A program made the translations under genes and the position numbers. A model generated the notes under the pieces. That model did not search any database, had not been told where the DNA came from, and saw only the letters and a program-made list of their open reading frames with translations. DNA of 47,480 nucleotides from Lachnospiraceae bacterium. GTDB lineage: Bacteria > Bacillota > Clostridia > Lachnospirales > Lachnospiraceae. The stretch covers positions 1 through 47,480 of the forward strand of contig JAKSPD010000011.1 in NCBI GenBank assembly GCA_024405115.1. The letters run 5' to 3'. Of the stretch, positions 33,265 to 43,248 are shown one piece after another; the stretch's first letter is position 1; each line of letters starts with the position of its first letter.

Positions 33265-33852
33265 ATGTCCGATGAAGAAAAAAGGATTCCCGGATCTTCT
33301 GATGCAGGGCTTTCTGACCTGTTTATCACATTTGCAAAAATCGGGGTAATGACCTTTGGAGGCGGTGCGGCCATGCTGCCCATGCTCCAGAGGGAAGTGA
33401 TTGATAATAAAAACTGGGTTGCCGAGGAGGAACTCATCGACTATTACGCAATCGGCCAGTGTACTCCGGGAATAATAGCCGTTAATACCGCAACGTTCGT
33501 AGGCTACAGAAAACGCGGGATAGCCGGCGGCATAATTGCCACACTTGGAGTTATATTCCCGTCACTTGTGATAATCACCCTTCTCGCGGGACTTATCCAG
33601 AATTTTGCTGACCTTCCAGTGGTCAAAAGCGCTTTCGCGGGGATAAGGGTATGTGTATGCGTCCTGATCCTTAACGCGGTTTTAAAGCTTCTGAAAAAGT
33701 CAGTCATTGATAAGGTGACTGTCATCATTTTTATTCTTGTGCTTGCCGGAAGCTGTTTTCTTGACTTGAGCCCCATTATATTCGTGGTCGTATCAGCGGC
33801 TGCAGGACTTATTCTAAAGGCTCTTTCTGAAAAAAAGGGAGGTGAACAGTAA
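33265..33852 (+). CDS. chrA: Chromate transporter, first half-size subunit
   Basis: This 195-residue membrane protein is a single CHR domain, as in the short-chain chromate ion transporters that function as pairs. Signatures are FAKIGVMTFGGGAAMLPMLQ, the CTPGIIAVNTATFVGY motif and a run of about six hydrophobic helices. The substrate may be chromate or sulfate-like anions; chromate resistance is not shown for most members. It begins 3 nt after copA and ends on the first base of the next chr gene. Confidence 0.88.
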   Translation: MSDEEKRIPGSSDAGLSDLFITFAKIGVMTFGGGAAMLPMLQREVIDNKNWVAEEELIDYYAIGQCTPGIIAVNTATFVGYRKRGIAGGIIATLGVIFPSLVIITLLAGLIQNFADLPVVKSAFAGIRVCVCVLILNAVLKLLKKSVIDKVTVIIFILVLAGSCFLDLSPIIFVVVSAAAGLILKALSEKKGGEQ

Positions 33853-34412
33853 TGAACATCCTCCTTATGCTTTACTGGGAATTTTTCAAGACCGGACTTT
33901 TTTCCATCGGCGGAGGTATGGCCACGATACCGTTCCTTAAAAGGATGGGCGAAAGCACAGGGTGGTTTACGAATGCGGATCTCATGAACATGCTTGCTGT
34001 TTCCGAATCGACCCCCGGCCCCATCGGAATCAACATGGCCACCTACGTGGGATTTACTGTAAAGGGTATCCCCGGAGTACTTGCTGCAACAATAGGTGAA
34101 GTGACGCCCTCGGTGATCATCATCCTGCTGATTGCTGCGGCACTCAGCAAGTTCAGGAACAACAGGTACGTTAATAACGCGCTGTACGGGATAAGGCCGG
34201 CATCGACAGGACTTATCGGCGCAGCCGGTCTCTCAATCATAGTGACGATACTTTTTATGGCTGACGGTAGTTTTAAGGTTAACTGTCAGGGACTTATACT
34301 CGCAGTTGTCATTTTCATTTTCAGTAATTACGTAAAAAAGACAAAGAAGCTTCATCCCATTATTTTCATAGCCTTTTCGGCAGTTATCGGAATTATATTC
34401 AGGTGGCAGTAA
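33852..34412 (+). CDS. chrA: Chromate transporter, second half-size subunit
   Basis: This 186-residue protein is the antiparallel partner of the preceding CHR subunit. It has [21 protein letters not shown] and [18 protein letters not shown], the same motif pair in diverged form. The two genes overlap by one base (stop TAA, start ATG), supporting a fixed one-to-one complex. It is followed after 4 nt by uvrA. Confidence 0.88.
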   Translation: MNILLMLYWEFFKTGLFSIGGGMATIPFLKRMGESTGWFTNADLMNMLAVSESTPGPIGINMATYVGFTVKGIPGVLAATIGEVTPSVIIILLIAAALSKFRNNRYVNNALYGIRPASTGLIGAAGLSIIVTILFMADGSFKVNCQGLILAVVIFIFSNYVKKTKKLHPIIFIAFSAVIGIIFRWQ

Positions 34413-34416
34413 GTCA

Positions 34417-37296
34417 ATGAAGGAATACATTAAGATCCGCGGGGCAGCGGAACACAACTTAAAAGAGGTTGACCTGGACATCCCGAGAAATGAGCTCGTG
34501 GTGTTTACAGGGCTTTCAGGCAGCGGAAAATCCTCACTTGCGTTTGATACGATTTATGCGGAAGGACAGCGCCGTTACATGGAATCGCTTTCATCCTACG
34601 CAAGGCAGTTCCTGGGTCAGATGGAAAAACCGAAGGTGAAAAGCATAGAAGGACTTTCACCTGCCATTTCCATTGACCAGAAATCCACTAACCATAACCC
34701 GCGCTCGACGGTAGGAACGGTGACAGAGATATACGACCATTTAAGGCTTCTGTATGCCCGTATCGGTATACCCCACTGCCCGGAATGCGGAAGGGAGATA
34801 AAGCGCCAGACCGTTGATGAAATGGTTGACGCAATTTTAAGGTTTCCGGAAGGGACCAGGATACAGCTTTTAAGCCCCGTCGTGCGCGGAAGAAAGGGTA
34901 CCCATGAAAAGCTTCTTGAAAGCGGAAGGCGTTCAGGATACGTTCGTGTCAGGATAGACGGAAGCCTTTATGATCTTTCCGAGGAGATAAAGCTTGACAA
35001 GAACTTAAAGCACGACATTGAGATAGTTGTGGACAGGCTCATCATGAGGGACGGGCTGACCCAGAGACTTACGGATTCAGTCGAGAACGTCCTGAAACTT
35101 TCAGGCGGTCTCATGGTGGTTGACATAATTCGTGTCGGGGAGATTACGGATGCCTCACCTGAAAATGTCAACAGGACGATAAAGGACGGGGACCAGCTGA
35201 GCTTCTCACAGAATTTTGCATGCCCGGACTGCGGGGTGAGCATCGAGGAGATTGAACCAAGGTCTTTCTCATTCAACAACCCTTACGGTGCCTGCCCGGA
35301 GTGTTTCGGACTCGGATACCGCATGGAATTTGACATACGCCTCATGATTCCTGACACGTCCCTTTCGATAAATCAGGGTGCCATCCAGGTGACAGGCTGG
35401 CAGTCTTCAGGAAAACAGGGCAGCTATTCACATGCAATGCTTCTGGCTCTCGCCGATGAATATGGTTTCTCACTTGACACTCCGTACTGCGAGCTGTCAC
35501 CGGAAGTACGCAACGTGATTGAGTACGGAACGGGCAGCAGGACCGTAAAGGTATACTATGAGTCAAAGTACGGATTTGGTAAGTCTGTTCACGAGGTCAC
35601 CTTTGAGGGGCTTATTGAGAATACCCGCCGCCGTTACCGGGAGGCTTTTTCACAGGATCAGAAGACAAGCTACGAGGAATACATGCGGACGGACATGTGC
35701 CCGGTATGTAAGGGACAGCGTCTTAAAAAGACATCACTTGCCGTTACCATTGACGGGGAAAACATACATGAATTTTCAACACATCCGATAGGTGTGCTAT
35801 CTGAAAAGGTAAGGAACATAAAGTTATCAGATTACCAGAAGACGGTCGGTGCGGCAATTCTGAAGGAAATCGGCGCAAGACTCAGTTTCCTTACGGATGT
35901 GGGACTTGACTATCTTACACTGTCACGTGCAACAGCCAGCCTGTCAGGAGGTGAGTCACAGAGGATACGTCTCGCCACGCAGATAGGCTCAGGCCTCGTG
36001 GGGGTGGCATACATACTTGACGAGCCTTCCATAGGCCTTCATCAGAGGGATAACGAAAAGCTTCTGGCAACTCTCAAAAACCTTCGTGATCTCGGAAACA
36101 CTGTCATAGTTGTCGAACATGACGAGGACACGATGCGTGCATCGGACTTCCTGGTGGACATAGGACCGGGAGCCGGGGAGCATGGAGGAAGGATAGTGGC
36201 CGCGGGAAGTGTTGAGGACATCATAAACTGTCCGGAATCCATAACAGGGAAATATTTAAGCGGTGAGCTTAAAATAGAGGTTCCGAAGGTACGTCGTGCG
36301 CCGAAGGGATGGCTCACAATTCACGGTGCCTCTGAGAATAACTTAAAGCACATCGATGTGAGTATTCCGACAGGGGTTTTCACCTGTATTACCGGCGTGT
36401 CCGGAAGCGGAAAATCATCACTCATAAATGAAATACTTTATAAGGAACTTGCCAGGAGATTAAACCGTGCCAAGACGATTCCCGGAAAGTTTGACTCGAT
36501 TGAAGGGGTTGGACAGCTGGACAAGATAATCTGCATAGACCAGAGCCCCATAGGACGTTCCCCGAGAAGTAACCCTGCCACGTATACAGGAGTGTTTGAC
36601 CTCATCAGGGACCTCTTTGCAAAGACACAGGATGCAAAGGTCCGCGGTTATGACAAGGGAAGGTTCTCCTTCAATGTAAAGGGCGGGCGCTGTGAGGCCT
36701 GCTCCGGTGACGGAATAATAAAGATTGAGATGCATTTCCTGCCGGATGTTTATGTTCCATGCGAAGTGTGTCACGGTAAACGTTATAACAGGGAGACTCT
36801 TGAGGTAAAGTACAAGGGTAAATCAATCTACGACGTCCTTAACATGACCGTTGAGGAGGCTGTTGATTTCTTCAGGCCCATTGAACAGATATACAGGAAA
36901 ATCAAAACGCTTTATGACGTGGGACTTTCCTACTTAAGGCTGGGACAGCCGAGTACCGAGCTTTCAGGTGGAGAGGCGCAGAGAATAAAGCTTGCTACGG
37001 AGCTTTCAAGAAGGGCCACGGGCAAGACCGTCTATGTGCTCGATGAACCCACGACGGGACTTCATTTTGCCGATGTGCACAAGCTTACTGACATTCTTCA
37101 GAGACTTACGGAAAGCGGCAACACGGTGACAGTCATCGAGCATAACCTTGATGTGATAAAGACGGCGGATTACATCATCGACATGGGACCTGAAGGCGGT
37201 GACAGGGGAGGAACTGTGGTTGCTGAGGGGACACCCGAAGAGGTATGTAAGGTGCCTGAAAGCTATACCGGAAAATTCCTGAAACCATATCTATGA
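34417..37296 (+). CDS. uvrA: UvrABC excinuclease subunit A
   Basis: UvrA recognises bulky DNA lesions and loads UvrB for nucleotide excision repair. The 959-residue protein has two ABC ATPase units: Walker [10 protein letters not shown] (residues 32-40) and a second GVSGSGKSS near 665, with signatures SGGESQR and SGGEAQR and Walker B regions [10 protein letters not shown] and [10 protein letters not shown]. Zinc modules include CPDCG ... CPECFGLG and CEACSGDG ... CEVCHGK. Length is standard. It is read in the same direction as copA and chr, and a new promoter for secA follows directly. Confidence 0.98.
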   Translation: MKEYIKIRGAAEHNLKEVDLDIPRNELVVFTGLSGSGKSSLAFDTIYAEGQRRYMESLSSYARQFLGQMEKPKVKSIEGLSPAISIDQKSTNHNPRSTVGTVTEIYDHLRLLYARIGIPHCPECGREIKRQTVDEMVDAILRFPEGTRIQLLSPVVRGRKGTHEKLLESGRRSGYVRVRIDGSLYDLSEEIKLDKNLKHDIEIVVDRLIMRDGLTQRLTDSVENVLKLSGGLMVVDIIRVGEITDASPENVNRTIKDGDQLSFSQNFACPDCGVSIEEIEPRSFSFNNPYGACPECFGLGYRMEFDIRLMIPDTSLSINQGAIQVTGWQSSGKQGSYSHAMLLALADEYGFSLDTPYCELSPEVRNVIEYGTGSRTVKVYYESKYGFGKSVHEVTFEGLIENTRRRYREAFSQDQKTSYEEYMRTDMCPVCKGQRLKKTSLAVTIDGENIHEFSTHPIGVLSEKVRNIKLSDYQKTVGAAILKEIGARLSFLTDVGLDYLTLSRATASLSGGESQRIRLATQIGSGLVGVAYILDEPSIGLHQRDNEKLLATLKNLRDLGNTVIVVEHDEDTMRASDFLVDIGPGAGEHGGRIVAAGSVEDIINCPESITGKYLSGELKIEVPKVRRAPKGWLTIHGASENNLKHIDVSIPTGVFTCITGVSGSGKSSLINEILYKELARRLNRAKTIPGKFDSIEGVGQLDKIICIDQSPIGRSPRSNPATYTGVFDLIRDLFAKTQDAKVRGYDKGRFSFNVKGGRCEACSGDGIIKIEMHFLPDVYVPCEVCHGKRYNRETLEVKYKGKSIYDVLNMTVEEAVDFFRPIEQIYRKIKTLYDVGLSYLRLGQPSTELSGGEAQRIKLATELSRRATGKTVYVLDEPTTGLHFADVHKLTDILQRLTESGNTVTVIEHNLDVIKTADYIIDMGPEGGDRGGTVVAEGTPEEVCKVPESYTGKFLKPYL

Positions 37297-37298
37297 GA

Positions 37299-37327
37299 TG
37301 GACAAAAGTATGGTCCCGTGCTATACT
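37299..37327 (+). promoter_or_regulatory. Promoter of secA-prfB
   Basis: TGGACA (37299-37304), a 17-nt spacer and TATACT (37322-37327) form a good sigma-A promoter, with both hexamers identical to those upstream of the cvfB-like gene. The predicted start near 37334 gives a leader of about 65 nt containing a hairpin. Confidence 0.72.
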
Positions 37328-37346
37328 AAATTGATTTTGTATGTTC

Positions 37347-37366
37347 TGCCCGCTGAAAAGTGGGCA
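37347..37366 (+). other. Hairpin with GAAA tetraloop in the secA leader
   Basis: TGCCCGCT (37347-37354) pairs with AGTGGGCA (37359-37366) with one G-T wobble, closed by a GAAA loop. There is no T-tract, so it is not an intrinsic terminator. It sits 32 nt before the secA start in the predicted 5' untranslated region and could stabilise the mRNA or bind a regulator. Confidence 0.6.
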
Positions 37367-37398
37367 TAAAGTTGTGAAATAAAATAGGAGCAGTTTGA

Positions 37399-40014
37399 AT
37401 GGCCAATCTTATCGAGAAAATATTCGGTACACACAGTGAAAGAGAACTTAAGCAGATCATGCCCATAGTGGACAGTATCGAGGCACTTGCCGACAGATAT
37501 CAGGCAATGAGTGACGAGGAACTCAGAAACCAGACCAGGCTCTTTAAGGAACGTCTCAGTGCCGGAGAAACGCTGGATGACATACTCCCGGAGGCATTTG
37601 CGGTTGTACGTGAGGCTGCTACCAGGGTGCTTGGAATGCGTCACTTCCGTGTACAGCTTATAGGTGGTATCGTACTTCATCAGGGCAGGATCGCGGAGAT
37701 GCGTACCGGTGAAGGAAAGACCCTCGTTTCAACGTGTCCGGCATATCTGAATGCGCTGACCGGACGCGGGGTTCATATTGTGACAGTCAATGATTACCTC
37801 GCAAAACGAGATGCTGAGTGGATGGGTAAGGTACATGAATTCCTGGGCCTTACCGTCGGATGTGTATTGAACTCAATGGACGGTGATGAGAGGAAGAAGG
37901 CATACGCCTGTGATATTACTTATGTTACGAATAATGAGCTTGGTTTCGACTACCTTCGTGACAACATGGCAATTTACAAGGAGGAACTTGTTTTAAGGGA
38001 TCTTACCTATGCCATCATCGACGAGGTTGACTCTGTCCTCATTGACGAGGCAAGAACGCCCCTCATCATTTCAGGACAGTCAGGAAAGAGCACAAAGCTT
38101 TACGAGGCCTGTGACATACTTGCAAAGCAGCTTCAGCGTGGTGAGGCCAGCGCCGAGTTCTCAAAGCTTGATGCAATCATGGGTGAGGAAATTGAAGAGA
38201 CCGGTGATTTCATCGTTGAGGAAAAGGAAAAGAGCATCAACCTTACCGAACAGGGTGTTGAAAAGGTAGAGCAGTTCTTCCATATCGACAACCTTGCTGA
38301 TTCTGAAAACCTGGAGATCCAGCACTGCATAATTCTTGCATTAAGGGCCAATTACCTTATGCACAAGGATCAGGATTATGTGGTAAAGGATAATGAGGTA
38401 CTTATCGTCGATGAGTTTACCGGACGTATCATGCCCGGAAGACGTTACTCAGACGGTCTCCATCAGGCAATAGAGGCAAAGGAACATGTAAACGTACGCC
38501 GTGAAAGCCGTACGCTTGCAACAATCACCTTCCAGAACTTCTTTAATAAGTTTGAAAAGAAGGCCGGCATGACCGGTACTGCCCAGACTGAAGAAAAGGA
38601 ATTCCGCGCAATCTACGGAATGGACGTAATAGTAATCCCTACCAACGTCCCCGTTATCAGAAAGGACCTTGATGACGCCGTTTACAAGACAAAGAAGGAA
38701 AAGTTTGAGGCAGTATGTGACGCGGTTGTGGAAGCATATCACCGCGGACAACCCGTCCTTGTAGGTACGATTAACATTGATACTTCGGAGCTTATCTCCG
38801 GAATGCTCCGTCGTCGCGGCGTTCCGCATAAGGTTCTTAACGCGAAATTCCATGAAATGGAAGCAGAGATAGTGGCTGATGCAGGAAAGCACGGTGCCGT
38901 GACGATAGCAACCAACATGGCAGGTCGTGGTACCGATATCAAGCTTGATGCTGAGGCAAAGGCTGCCGGAGGACTTAAAATAGTCGGTACGGAGCGTCAT
39001 GAATCAAGACGTATCGATAACCAGCTCCGTGGACGTTCAGGACGTCAGGGAGACCCGGGTGAGTCAAAGTTCTATCTTTCACTTGAGGATGATCTTTTAA
39101 GGCTTTTCGGTTCTGAAAACCTTATGAACGTTTTTAACCGCCTTGGCGTTGAGGAAGGTGAGGAAATCCATCACAAGATGCTTTCAAATGCCATTGAGGG
39201 TGCCCAGAAGAAGATCGAGTCAAATAACTTCGCAATAAGGGAGAACCTCTTAAAGTATGACGAGGTGAATAATGAGCAGCGTGATGTTGTATATGCCCAG
39301 CGCCGTCAGGTACTTGATGGAAAGAACATGCGTGACCTTGTCATCAGCTATATACAGGACATAGTTGACCATGCAGTTGACATGACCATCACGGAGGATG
39401 CGTCACCCACTGACTGGGACATTGCAGCCCTCACAAACATGCTTTTCCCCATCATTCCGCTTTCACCCATAAAACTGACTGAAGAGCAGTATAAGTCAAT
39501 GAGAAGGGATGAACTCAAGCAGATGCTCAAGATGGAGGCAATGAGGCTTTACGAGCGTAAGGAGTCAGAGTTCCCGGATTCAGAACAGATGCGAGAAGTG
39601 GAGCGCGTCATCCTTCTTAAGGTCATTGATAACAAGTGGATGAACCACATAGATGACATGACACAGCTTCGTGAAGGTGTAACGATGGTTTCCTATGGCC
39701 AGAAGGATCCCCTTGTTGAATATAAGTCAGAGGGATATGACATGTTCGAGACCATGGCGGCCAGCATCAAGGAAGATACTGTACGTACACTTTACCGCAT
39801 CCATGTTGAGCAGAGAATTGAACGTGAGCAGCAGGCAAAGATAACCGGAACGAACCGTGATGACACTGTTCAGAAGGGCCCTGTAAAGCGTGCGGCTAAA
39901 AAGATTTACCCCAATGACCCCTGCCCCTGCGGTTCGGGAAAGAAATTCAAACAGTGCCACGGCCGTGATTTAAAGCCCGGCGACAAGGTGGACTTTACAA
40001 AACCGGCAGTTTAA
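37399..40014 (+). CDS. secA: Preprotein translocase ATPase SecA
   Basis: SecA drives unfolded preproteins through SecYEG. The 871-residue protein has Walker A MRTGEGKT (101-108), Walker B with IIDEVDSVLIDEA (206-218), the GRSGRQGDPG helicase motif and the C-terminal zinc module CPCGSGKKFKQCH (Cys842, Cys844, Cys853, His854) that binds SecB or the ribosome. No SecM-like upstream open frame is present. Downstream, prfB starts 13 nt later, so both are likely cotranscribed. GGAGCAG precedes the ATG at 37399. Confidence 0.98.
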   Translation: MANLIEKIFGTHSERELKQIMPIVDSIEALADRYQAMSDEELRNQTRLFKERLSAGETLDDILPEAFAVVREAATRVLGMRHFRVQLIGGIVLHQGRIAEMRTGEGKTLVSTCPAYLNALTGRGVHIVTVNDYLAKRDAEWMGKVHEFLGLTVGCVLNSMDGDERKKAYACDITYVTNNELGFDYLRDNMAIYKEELVLRDLTYAIIDEVDSVLIDEARTPLIISGQSGKSTKLYEACDILAKQLQRGEASAEFSKLDAIMGEEIEETGDFIVEEKEKSINLTEQGVEKVEQFFHIDNLADSENLEIQHCIILALRANYLMHKDQDYVVKDNEVLIVDEFTGRIMPGRRYSDGLHQAIEAKEHVNVRRESRTLATITFQNFFNKFEKKAGMTGTAQTEEKEFRAIYGMDVIVIPTNVPVIRKDLDDAVYKTKKEKFEAVCDAVVEAYHRGQPVLVGTINIDTSELISGMLRRRGVPHKVLNAKFHEMEAEIVADAGKHGAVTIATNMAGRGTDIKLDAEAKAAGGLKIVGTERHESRRIDNQLRGRSGRQGDPGESKFYLSLEDDLLRLFGSENLMNVFNRLGVEEGEEIHHKMLSNAIEGAQKKIESNNFAIRENLLKYDEVNNEQRDVVYAQRRQVLDGKNMRDLVISYIQDIVDHAVDMTITEDASPTDWDIAALTNMLFPIIPLSPIKLTEEQYKSMRRDELKQMLKMEAMRLYERKESEFPDSEQMREVERVILLKVIDNKWMNHIDDMTQLREGVTMVSYGQKDPLVEYKSEGYDMFETMAASIKEDTVRTLYRIHVEQRIEREQQAKITGTNRDDTVQKGPVKRAAKKIYPNDPCPCGSGKKFKQCHGRDLKPGDKVDFTKPAV

Positions 40015-40027
40015 GGATGGAACGGAT

Positions 40028-41173
40028 ATGGCAATAGTAGATTTAGACAATTACAGATATGAACTTAATTCCTTAAAGGAACCGCTTGCAGAGATAGGTG
40101 CCTCTTTGGACCTTGAAAACAAAAAGCAGAGGATAGTGGAACTCGAAAGGAGCATGGAAGAGCCTGATTTCTGGGACGATCCCAAGAAATCGGCCAAGAC
40201 TGTCAAAGAGTTAAAGGATATGAAGGATTCCGTCGCTAAGTTTGCATCTCTCAACAGTGAGGTTGAGGATATGGAAACCCTGATTGAGATGGGCGTTGAA
40301 GAGGACGGGGATGAGGAGATATGTGCTGAGGTCCTTGAAAGTCTTACCACGTTCAAGGAAGAACTTGAAATCATGAGGACATCCCTCCTTCTTTCCGGAG
40401 AGTATGACGGAAACAATGCCATCATAGCCCTTTCAGCCGGAACCGGCGGTGTTGAGGCAATGGACTTTAACGGAATGCTTTACCGCATGTATACAAGATG
40501 GTGTGAGCGTCACGGCATGAAGGTTACCGTACTTGATTATCAGGAGGGTGATGAAGCCGGAATCAAGGGTGTTACATTTACCGTCGAGGGTGAGAATGCA
40601 TACGGTCTCTTAAAATCGGAAATGGGTGTTCACCGTCTCGTGCGTATATCCCCGTTCAATGCCCAGGGTAAGCGCCAGACTTCATTTGCTTCATGCGATG
40701 TAATGCCTGAGCTTGATGATTCAATTGAAATTGACATCGATCCCTCAGACCTTAAGGTGGATTACTACCGTTCATCAGGTGCCGGCGGACAGCATATCAA
40801 TAAGACATCATCCGCCGTACGTATTACGCATATACCCACAGGTATCGTGTGTGCATGTCAGGAGGAGAGAAGCCAGTTCCAGAATAAGGACAAGGCCATG
40901 GCAATGCTTAAGTCAAAGCTTTACACCCTTATGCAGCAGGCGCATGCCGAAAAGCTTTCTGACATCCGTGGTGATGTAATGCAGATTGCCTGGGGAAGCC
41001 AGATAAGAAACTACGTGCTTCAGCCTTATACGATGGTAAAGGACGTCCGCACAGGCGAAGAGACCGGCAATGCACAGGCTGTACTTGACGGTGAGATAGA
41101 CAACTTTATTTCTGCTTATCTAAAGTGGGTTCAGCTCGGAAAGCCTGACCGTAAGGTAATGATGAGCGATTAA
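40028..41173 (+). CDS. prfB: Peptide chain release factor 2, no programmed frameshift
   Basis: RF2 releases finished proteins at UGA and UAA. The 381-residue protein shows the stop-recognition tripeptide SPF (208-210) and the catalytic GGQ loop (253-255) in SSGAGGQHINKT. Many bacteria interrupt prfB with an in-frame UGA around codon 25 and need a +1 frameshift. Here the reading frame runs through that region (LAEIGASLDLENKKQR) without a stop, so the autoregulatory frameshift is absent. AAGGATGGAACGG lies before the ATG at 40028. Its stop codon overlaps the stop of the convergent small membrane gene. Confidence 0.97.
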   Translation: MAIVDLDNYRYELNSLKEPLAEIGASLDLENKKQRIVELERSMEEPDFWDDPKKSAKTVKELKDMKDSVAKFASLNSEVEDMETLIEMGVEEDGDEEICAEVLESLTTFKEELEIMRTSLLLSGEYDGNNAIIALSAGTGGVEAMDFNGMLYRMYTRWCERHGMKVTVLDYQEGDEAGIKGVTFTVEGENAYGLLKSEMGVHRLVRISPFNAQGKRQTSFASCDVMPELDDSIEIDIDPSDLKVDYYRSSGAGGQHINKTSSAVRITHIPTGIVCACQEERSQFQNKDKAMAMLKSKLYTLMQQAHAEKLSDIRGDVMQIAWGSQIRNYVLQPYTMVKDVRTGEETGNAQAVLDGEIDNFISAYLKWVQLGKPDRKVMMSD

Positions 41174-41544
41174 CGAAGACGCAGCGCGGAAATGAAGCTT
41201 TCAAAGCTGACTCCGTAGCTGCCGAGAAACTCCGAAAGGAATGAGATCATCTGATCAGATGTTTCAGGATCGGATACAAGTGAATAGAAATTGTAAAAGG
41301 AGCAGAAAAGCATGACGCAGATAAGTATGCCGATTATTCCGGTTATCCTTCCAGCCTTGGCTGCGGTATGTTTTTTCCTGTCCTGATTAGCCAGTATGGA
41401 AAGCGTCACTGCCGCGATCCCGAATATAAATCCTGAAAAAATGCCGTTTGGATAATCAATAAACGGCATAAGGATACTAAACACCCCGCAGAACAGGCTG
41501 TATCGGGAAAACATTGTATACTGGTCAACTATCATTACTTTCAT
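41170..41544 (-). CDS. Small membrane protein of unknown function
   Basis: This 124-residue protein has about three hydrophobic segments (near 17-32, 34-52 and 66-86), a basic loop between the second and third (NQDRKKHTAAKAGR), and a C-terminal soluble tail (about 90-124). The layout resembles short DUF4190-like membrane proteins, but the match is not secure. No Shine-Dalgarno is visible before ATG 41544. The predicted -10 box ends only 8 nt upstream, so the mRNA may be leaderless. A second in-frame ATG lies at 41535. The gene is convergent with prfB (4-nt stop overlap) and divergent from tsaE. Confidence 0.6.
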   Translation of the reverse strand: MKVMIVDQYTMFSRYSLFCGVFSILMPFIDYPNGIFSGFIFGIAAVTLSILANQDRKKHTAAKAGRITGIIGILICVMLFCSFYNFYSLVSDPETSDQMISFLSEFLGSYGVSFESFISALRLR

Positions 41545-41552
41545 AATTCAGC

Positions 41553-41581
41553 ATAATAGCATTAATCCGGTTTTAATGCAA
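41553..41581 (-). promoter_or_regulatory. Promoter of the small membrane gene
   Basis: On the minus strand, TTGCAT (41581-41576), a 17-nt spacer and TATTAT (41558-41553) read toward the gene ending at 41170. The predicted transcription start falls at or next to its ATG. Confidence 0.55.
41559..41579. promoter_or_regulatory. Dyad GCATTAA-N7-TTAATGC in the divergent region
   Basis: Perfect 7-bp arms (41559-41565 and 41573-41579) fill the spacer and overlap the -35 of the minus-strand promoter, in the 53-nt gap before tsaE. A protein bound here would block that promoter and could affect both genes. Function is inferred. Confidence 0.45.
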
Positions 41582-41597
41582 TAAGCAAAGGTTCATT

Positions 41598-42017
41598 ATG
41601 ACTATAGATTCATTCTGTGAAGAAGATACAAAAGCCCTTGCCATGATGACGGCCAAGGAAGCAAAAAAGGGTGACATCATCTGTCTTGACGGTGACCTGG
41701 GCGCCGGCAAGACTGTTTTTGCAAAGGGATTTGCCGAAGGACTTGGAATCAGGGAACCCATAACAAGTCCGACCTTTAACATTCTCAAGGAATATAAGGA
41801 CGGTCGTCTTCCCCTTTATCATTTTGATGTCTACAGGATCGAGGACCCGGATGAAATGTATGCCATCGGGTTTGAGGATTACTTTTACGGAGACGGTATC
41901 TGTCTTATCGAATGGAGTGAACTTATTGAGGAGCTCATCCCTGAAGATGCGATACGTGTTAAAATCAGGCGTGTGCCTGAAGAAGGCGATGATTACAGGA
42001 GTATAGATTTCGACTGA
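41598..42017 (+). CDS. tsaE: tRNA t6A biosynthesis ATPase TsaE
   Basis: TsaE is the ATPase that regenerates the TsaB-TsaD complex during N6-threonylcarbamoyl-adenosine (t6A37) synthesis on ANN-decoding tRNAs. The 139-residue protein has the P-loop GDLGAGKT (32-39), the TSPTFNIL switch region and the Walker B-like LIEWSE. AAAGG lies 6 nt before ATG 41598. Its stop shares a base with the tsaB start, and the operon continues to ispD. Confidence 0.95.
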   Translation: MTIDSFCEEDTKALAMMTAKEAKKGDIICLDGDLGAGKTVFAKGFAEGLGIREPITSPTFNILKEYKDGRLPLYHFDVYRIEDPDEMYAIGFEDYFYGDGICLIEWSELIEELIPEDAIRVKIRRVPEEGDDYRSIDFD

Positions 42018-42817
42018 TGAAGATACTTGCTATTGAGTCCTCTGGCCTTACCGCCGGTTGTGCGTACCTTGAGGACGGAGTTTTAAAAAGCGAATACTAT
42101 ATCAATAACAAACTGACCCATTCCCGGACGCTTCTCCCCATGATCGAGGAAATGTCGAAGCTTTCGGGAATTACGTTCTCTGAGCTTACGGCCGTGGCAG
42201 TTTCTGCAGGGCCGGGTTCGTTTACCGGGCTCAGGATAGGTGCAGCTACCGCAAAGGGGCTTACCCTTCCTTTTGATATTCCTATTGTAAAGGTTTCATC
42301 CCTAAAGGGACTTGCGGCCCTCATACCTTCAGCAGGAACCCTCATCTGCCCCATCATGGATGCAAGGAGGGGCGAGGTATACTGTGCCGCATACATATGC
42401 AGTGATGACGGAGAGGGTAATTACGGATACGTTCCCTTAATTGAGGATTCAGCCATGTCCATCGATGATTTTCTTTCCATGGTTGAAAATCTCATGAATG
42501 ATAAAGGAATCGGCGTGAGCCTCTTTACAGGGGACGGCGTGCCGGTACATAAGGCACTTATCAAGGGACGCCTTTGTGAAAAAGCCTCTTTTGCACCAGA
42601 AGGCCTATCAAGGCAGCGTGCGGCATCGATTGCGGTTTTGGGAGCACAGGAGCTTGAAATGGGGAACGTGGTTTCCTCTGATGATTTTGTGCCGGATTAT
42701 TTAAGGAGACCCCTTGCTGAAAAGGAAAAGGAAGAGGGAATCCTTGAGGATCCCGGAACGCATTCCTTAAAGAAGATACAGAAGGGTGAGTTTAAAAGGA
42801 CGAGGCATCCGTTATGA
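42017..42817 (+). CDS. tsaB: tRNA t6A biosynthesis protein TsaB
   Basis: TsaB is the noncatalytic ASKHA-fold scaffold that pairs with TsaD. The 266-residue protein starts with ILAIESSGLTAGCAYLEDG and has the family motif AVSAGPGSFTGLRIGAATAKGL and the conserved MDARRGEVYCAAY. The C-terminal tail (about 240-266) is charged and longer than in E. coli. It overlaps tsaE and rimI at the stop/start junctions. Confidence 0.95.
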   Translation: MKILAIESSGLTAGCAYLEDGVLKSEYYINNKLTHSRTLLPMIEEMSKLSGITFSELTAVAVSAGPGSFTGLRIGAATAKGLTLPFDIPIVKVSSLKGLAALIPSAGTLICPIMDARRGEVYCAAYICSDDGEGNYGYVPLIEDSAMSIDDFLSMVENLMNDKGIGVSLFTGDGVPVHKALIKGRLCEKASFAPEGLSRQRAASIAVLGAQELEMGNVVSSDDFVPDYLRRPLAEKEKEEGILEDPGTHSLKKIQKGEFKRTRHPL

Positions 42818-43239
42818 TAGAAATTACTGAACTTACTGAGGAATACCTTGATGCAGTGACCCTGCTTGATGCCGCTGTTTTCCCGGACAGTCCCTGGGGA
42901 AGGGATTCCTTTAAAAACAACATTATCAATGATTATGATTATCCCGTTGTTGCATTAACCGACGGGAATGTTGTCGGATATGGAATCATACGGCAGATTG
43001 ACGCCGGTGAGATACTGCTGATCGGCGTAAGCCCTGAAGAAAGAAGAAAGGGAATCGGAAGGATGATAACCAATGAACTTCTTTCATGGGCAAACAGGGG
43101 AGAGAACATCTTTCTTGAGGTAAGGGAAGGAAACACTGCCGCAAGAAAGCTCTATGAATCGGCGGGCTTTACTGAGATAGCGAGAAGAAGAAACTATTAC
43201 AGAGATCCTGTCGAGGATGCGATAATAATGATGTGTTAA
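42814..43239 (+). CDS. rimI: Ribosomal-protein N-acetyltransferase RimI (GNAT)
   Basis: RimI-type GNAT enzymes transfer acetyl from acetyl-CoA to N-terminal alanine of ribosomal protein S18 and related substrates. The 141-residue protein has PEERRKGIGRMI for acetyl-CoA binding and the RimI-typical EVREGNTAARKLYESAGFTEIARRRNYY. Its place between tsaB and tsaD is the conserved Firmicute arrangement. The exact substrate is not proven by sequence. Confidence 0.93.
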   Translation: MIEITELTEEYLDAVTLLDAAVFPDSPWGRDSFKNNIINDYDYPVVALTDGNVVGYGIIRQIDAGEILLIGVSPEERRKGIGRMITNELLSWANRGENIFLEVREGNTAARKLYESAGFTEIARRRNYYRDPVEDAIIMMC

Positions 43240-43248
43240 AGGTATCAT

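Noticed and set aside
37347-37366. Terminator or riboswitch before secA
   Set aside because: No T-tract and no known riboswitch core; the structure is a simple hairpin.
40028-40110. Programmed +1 frameshift in prfB
   Set aside because: No in-frame UGA and no CTTTGA-like slip site occur near codon 25.
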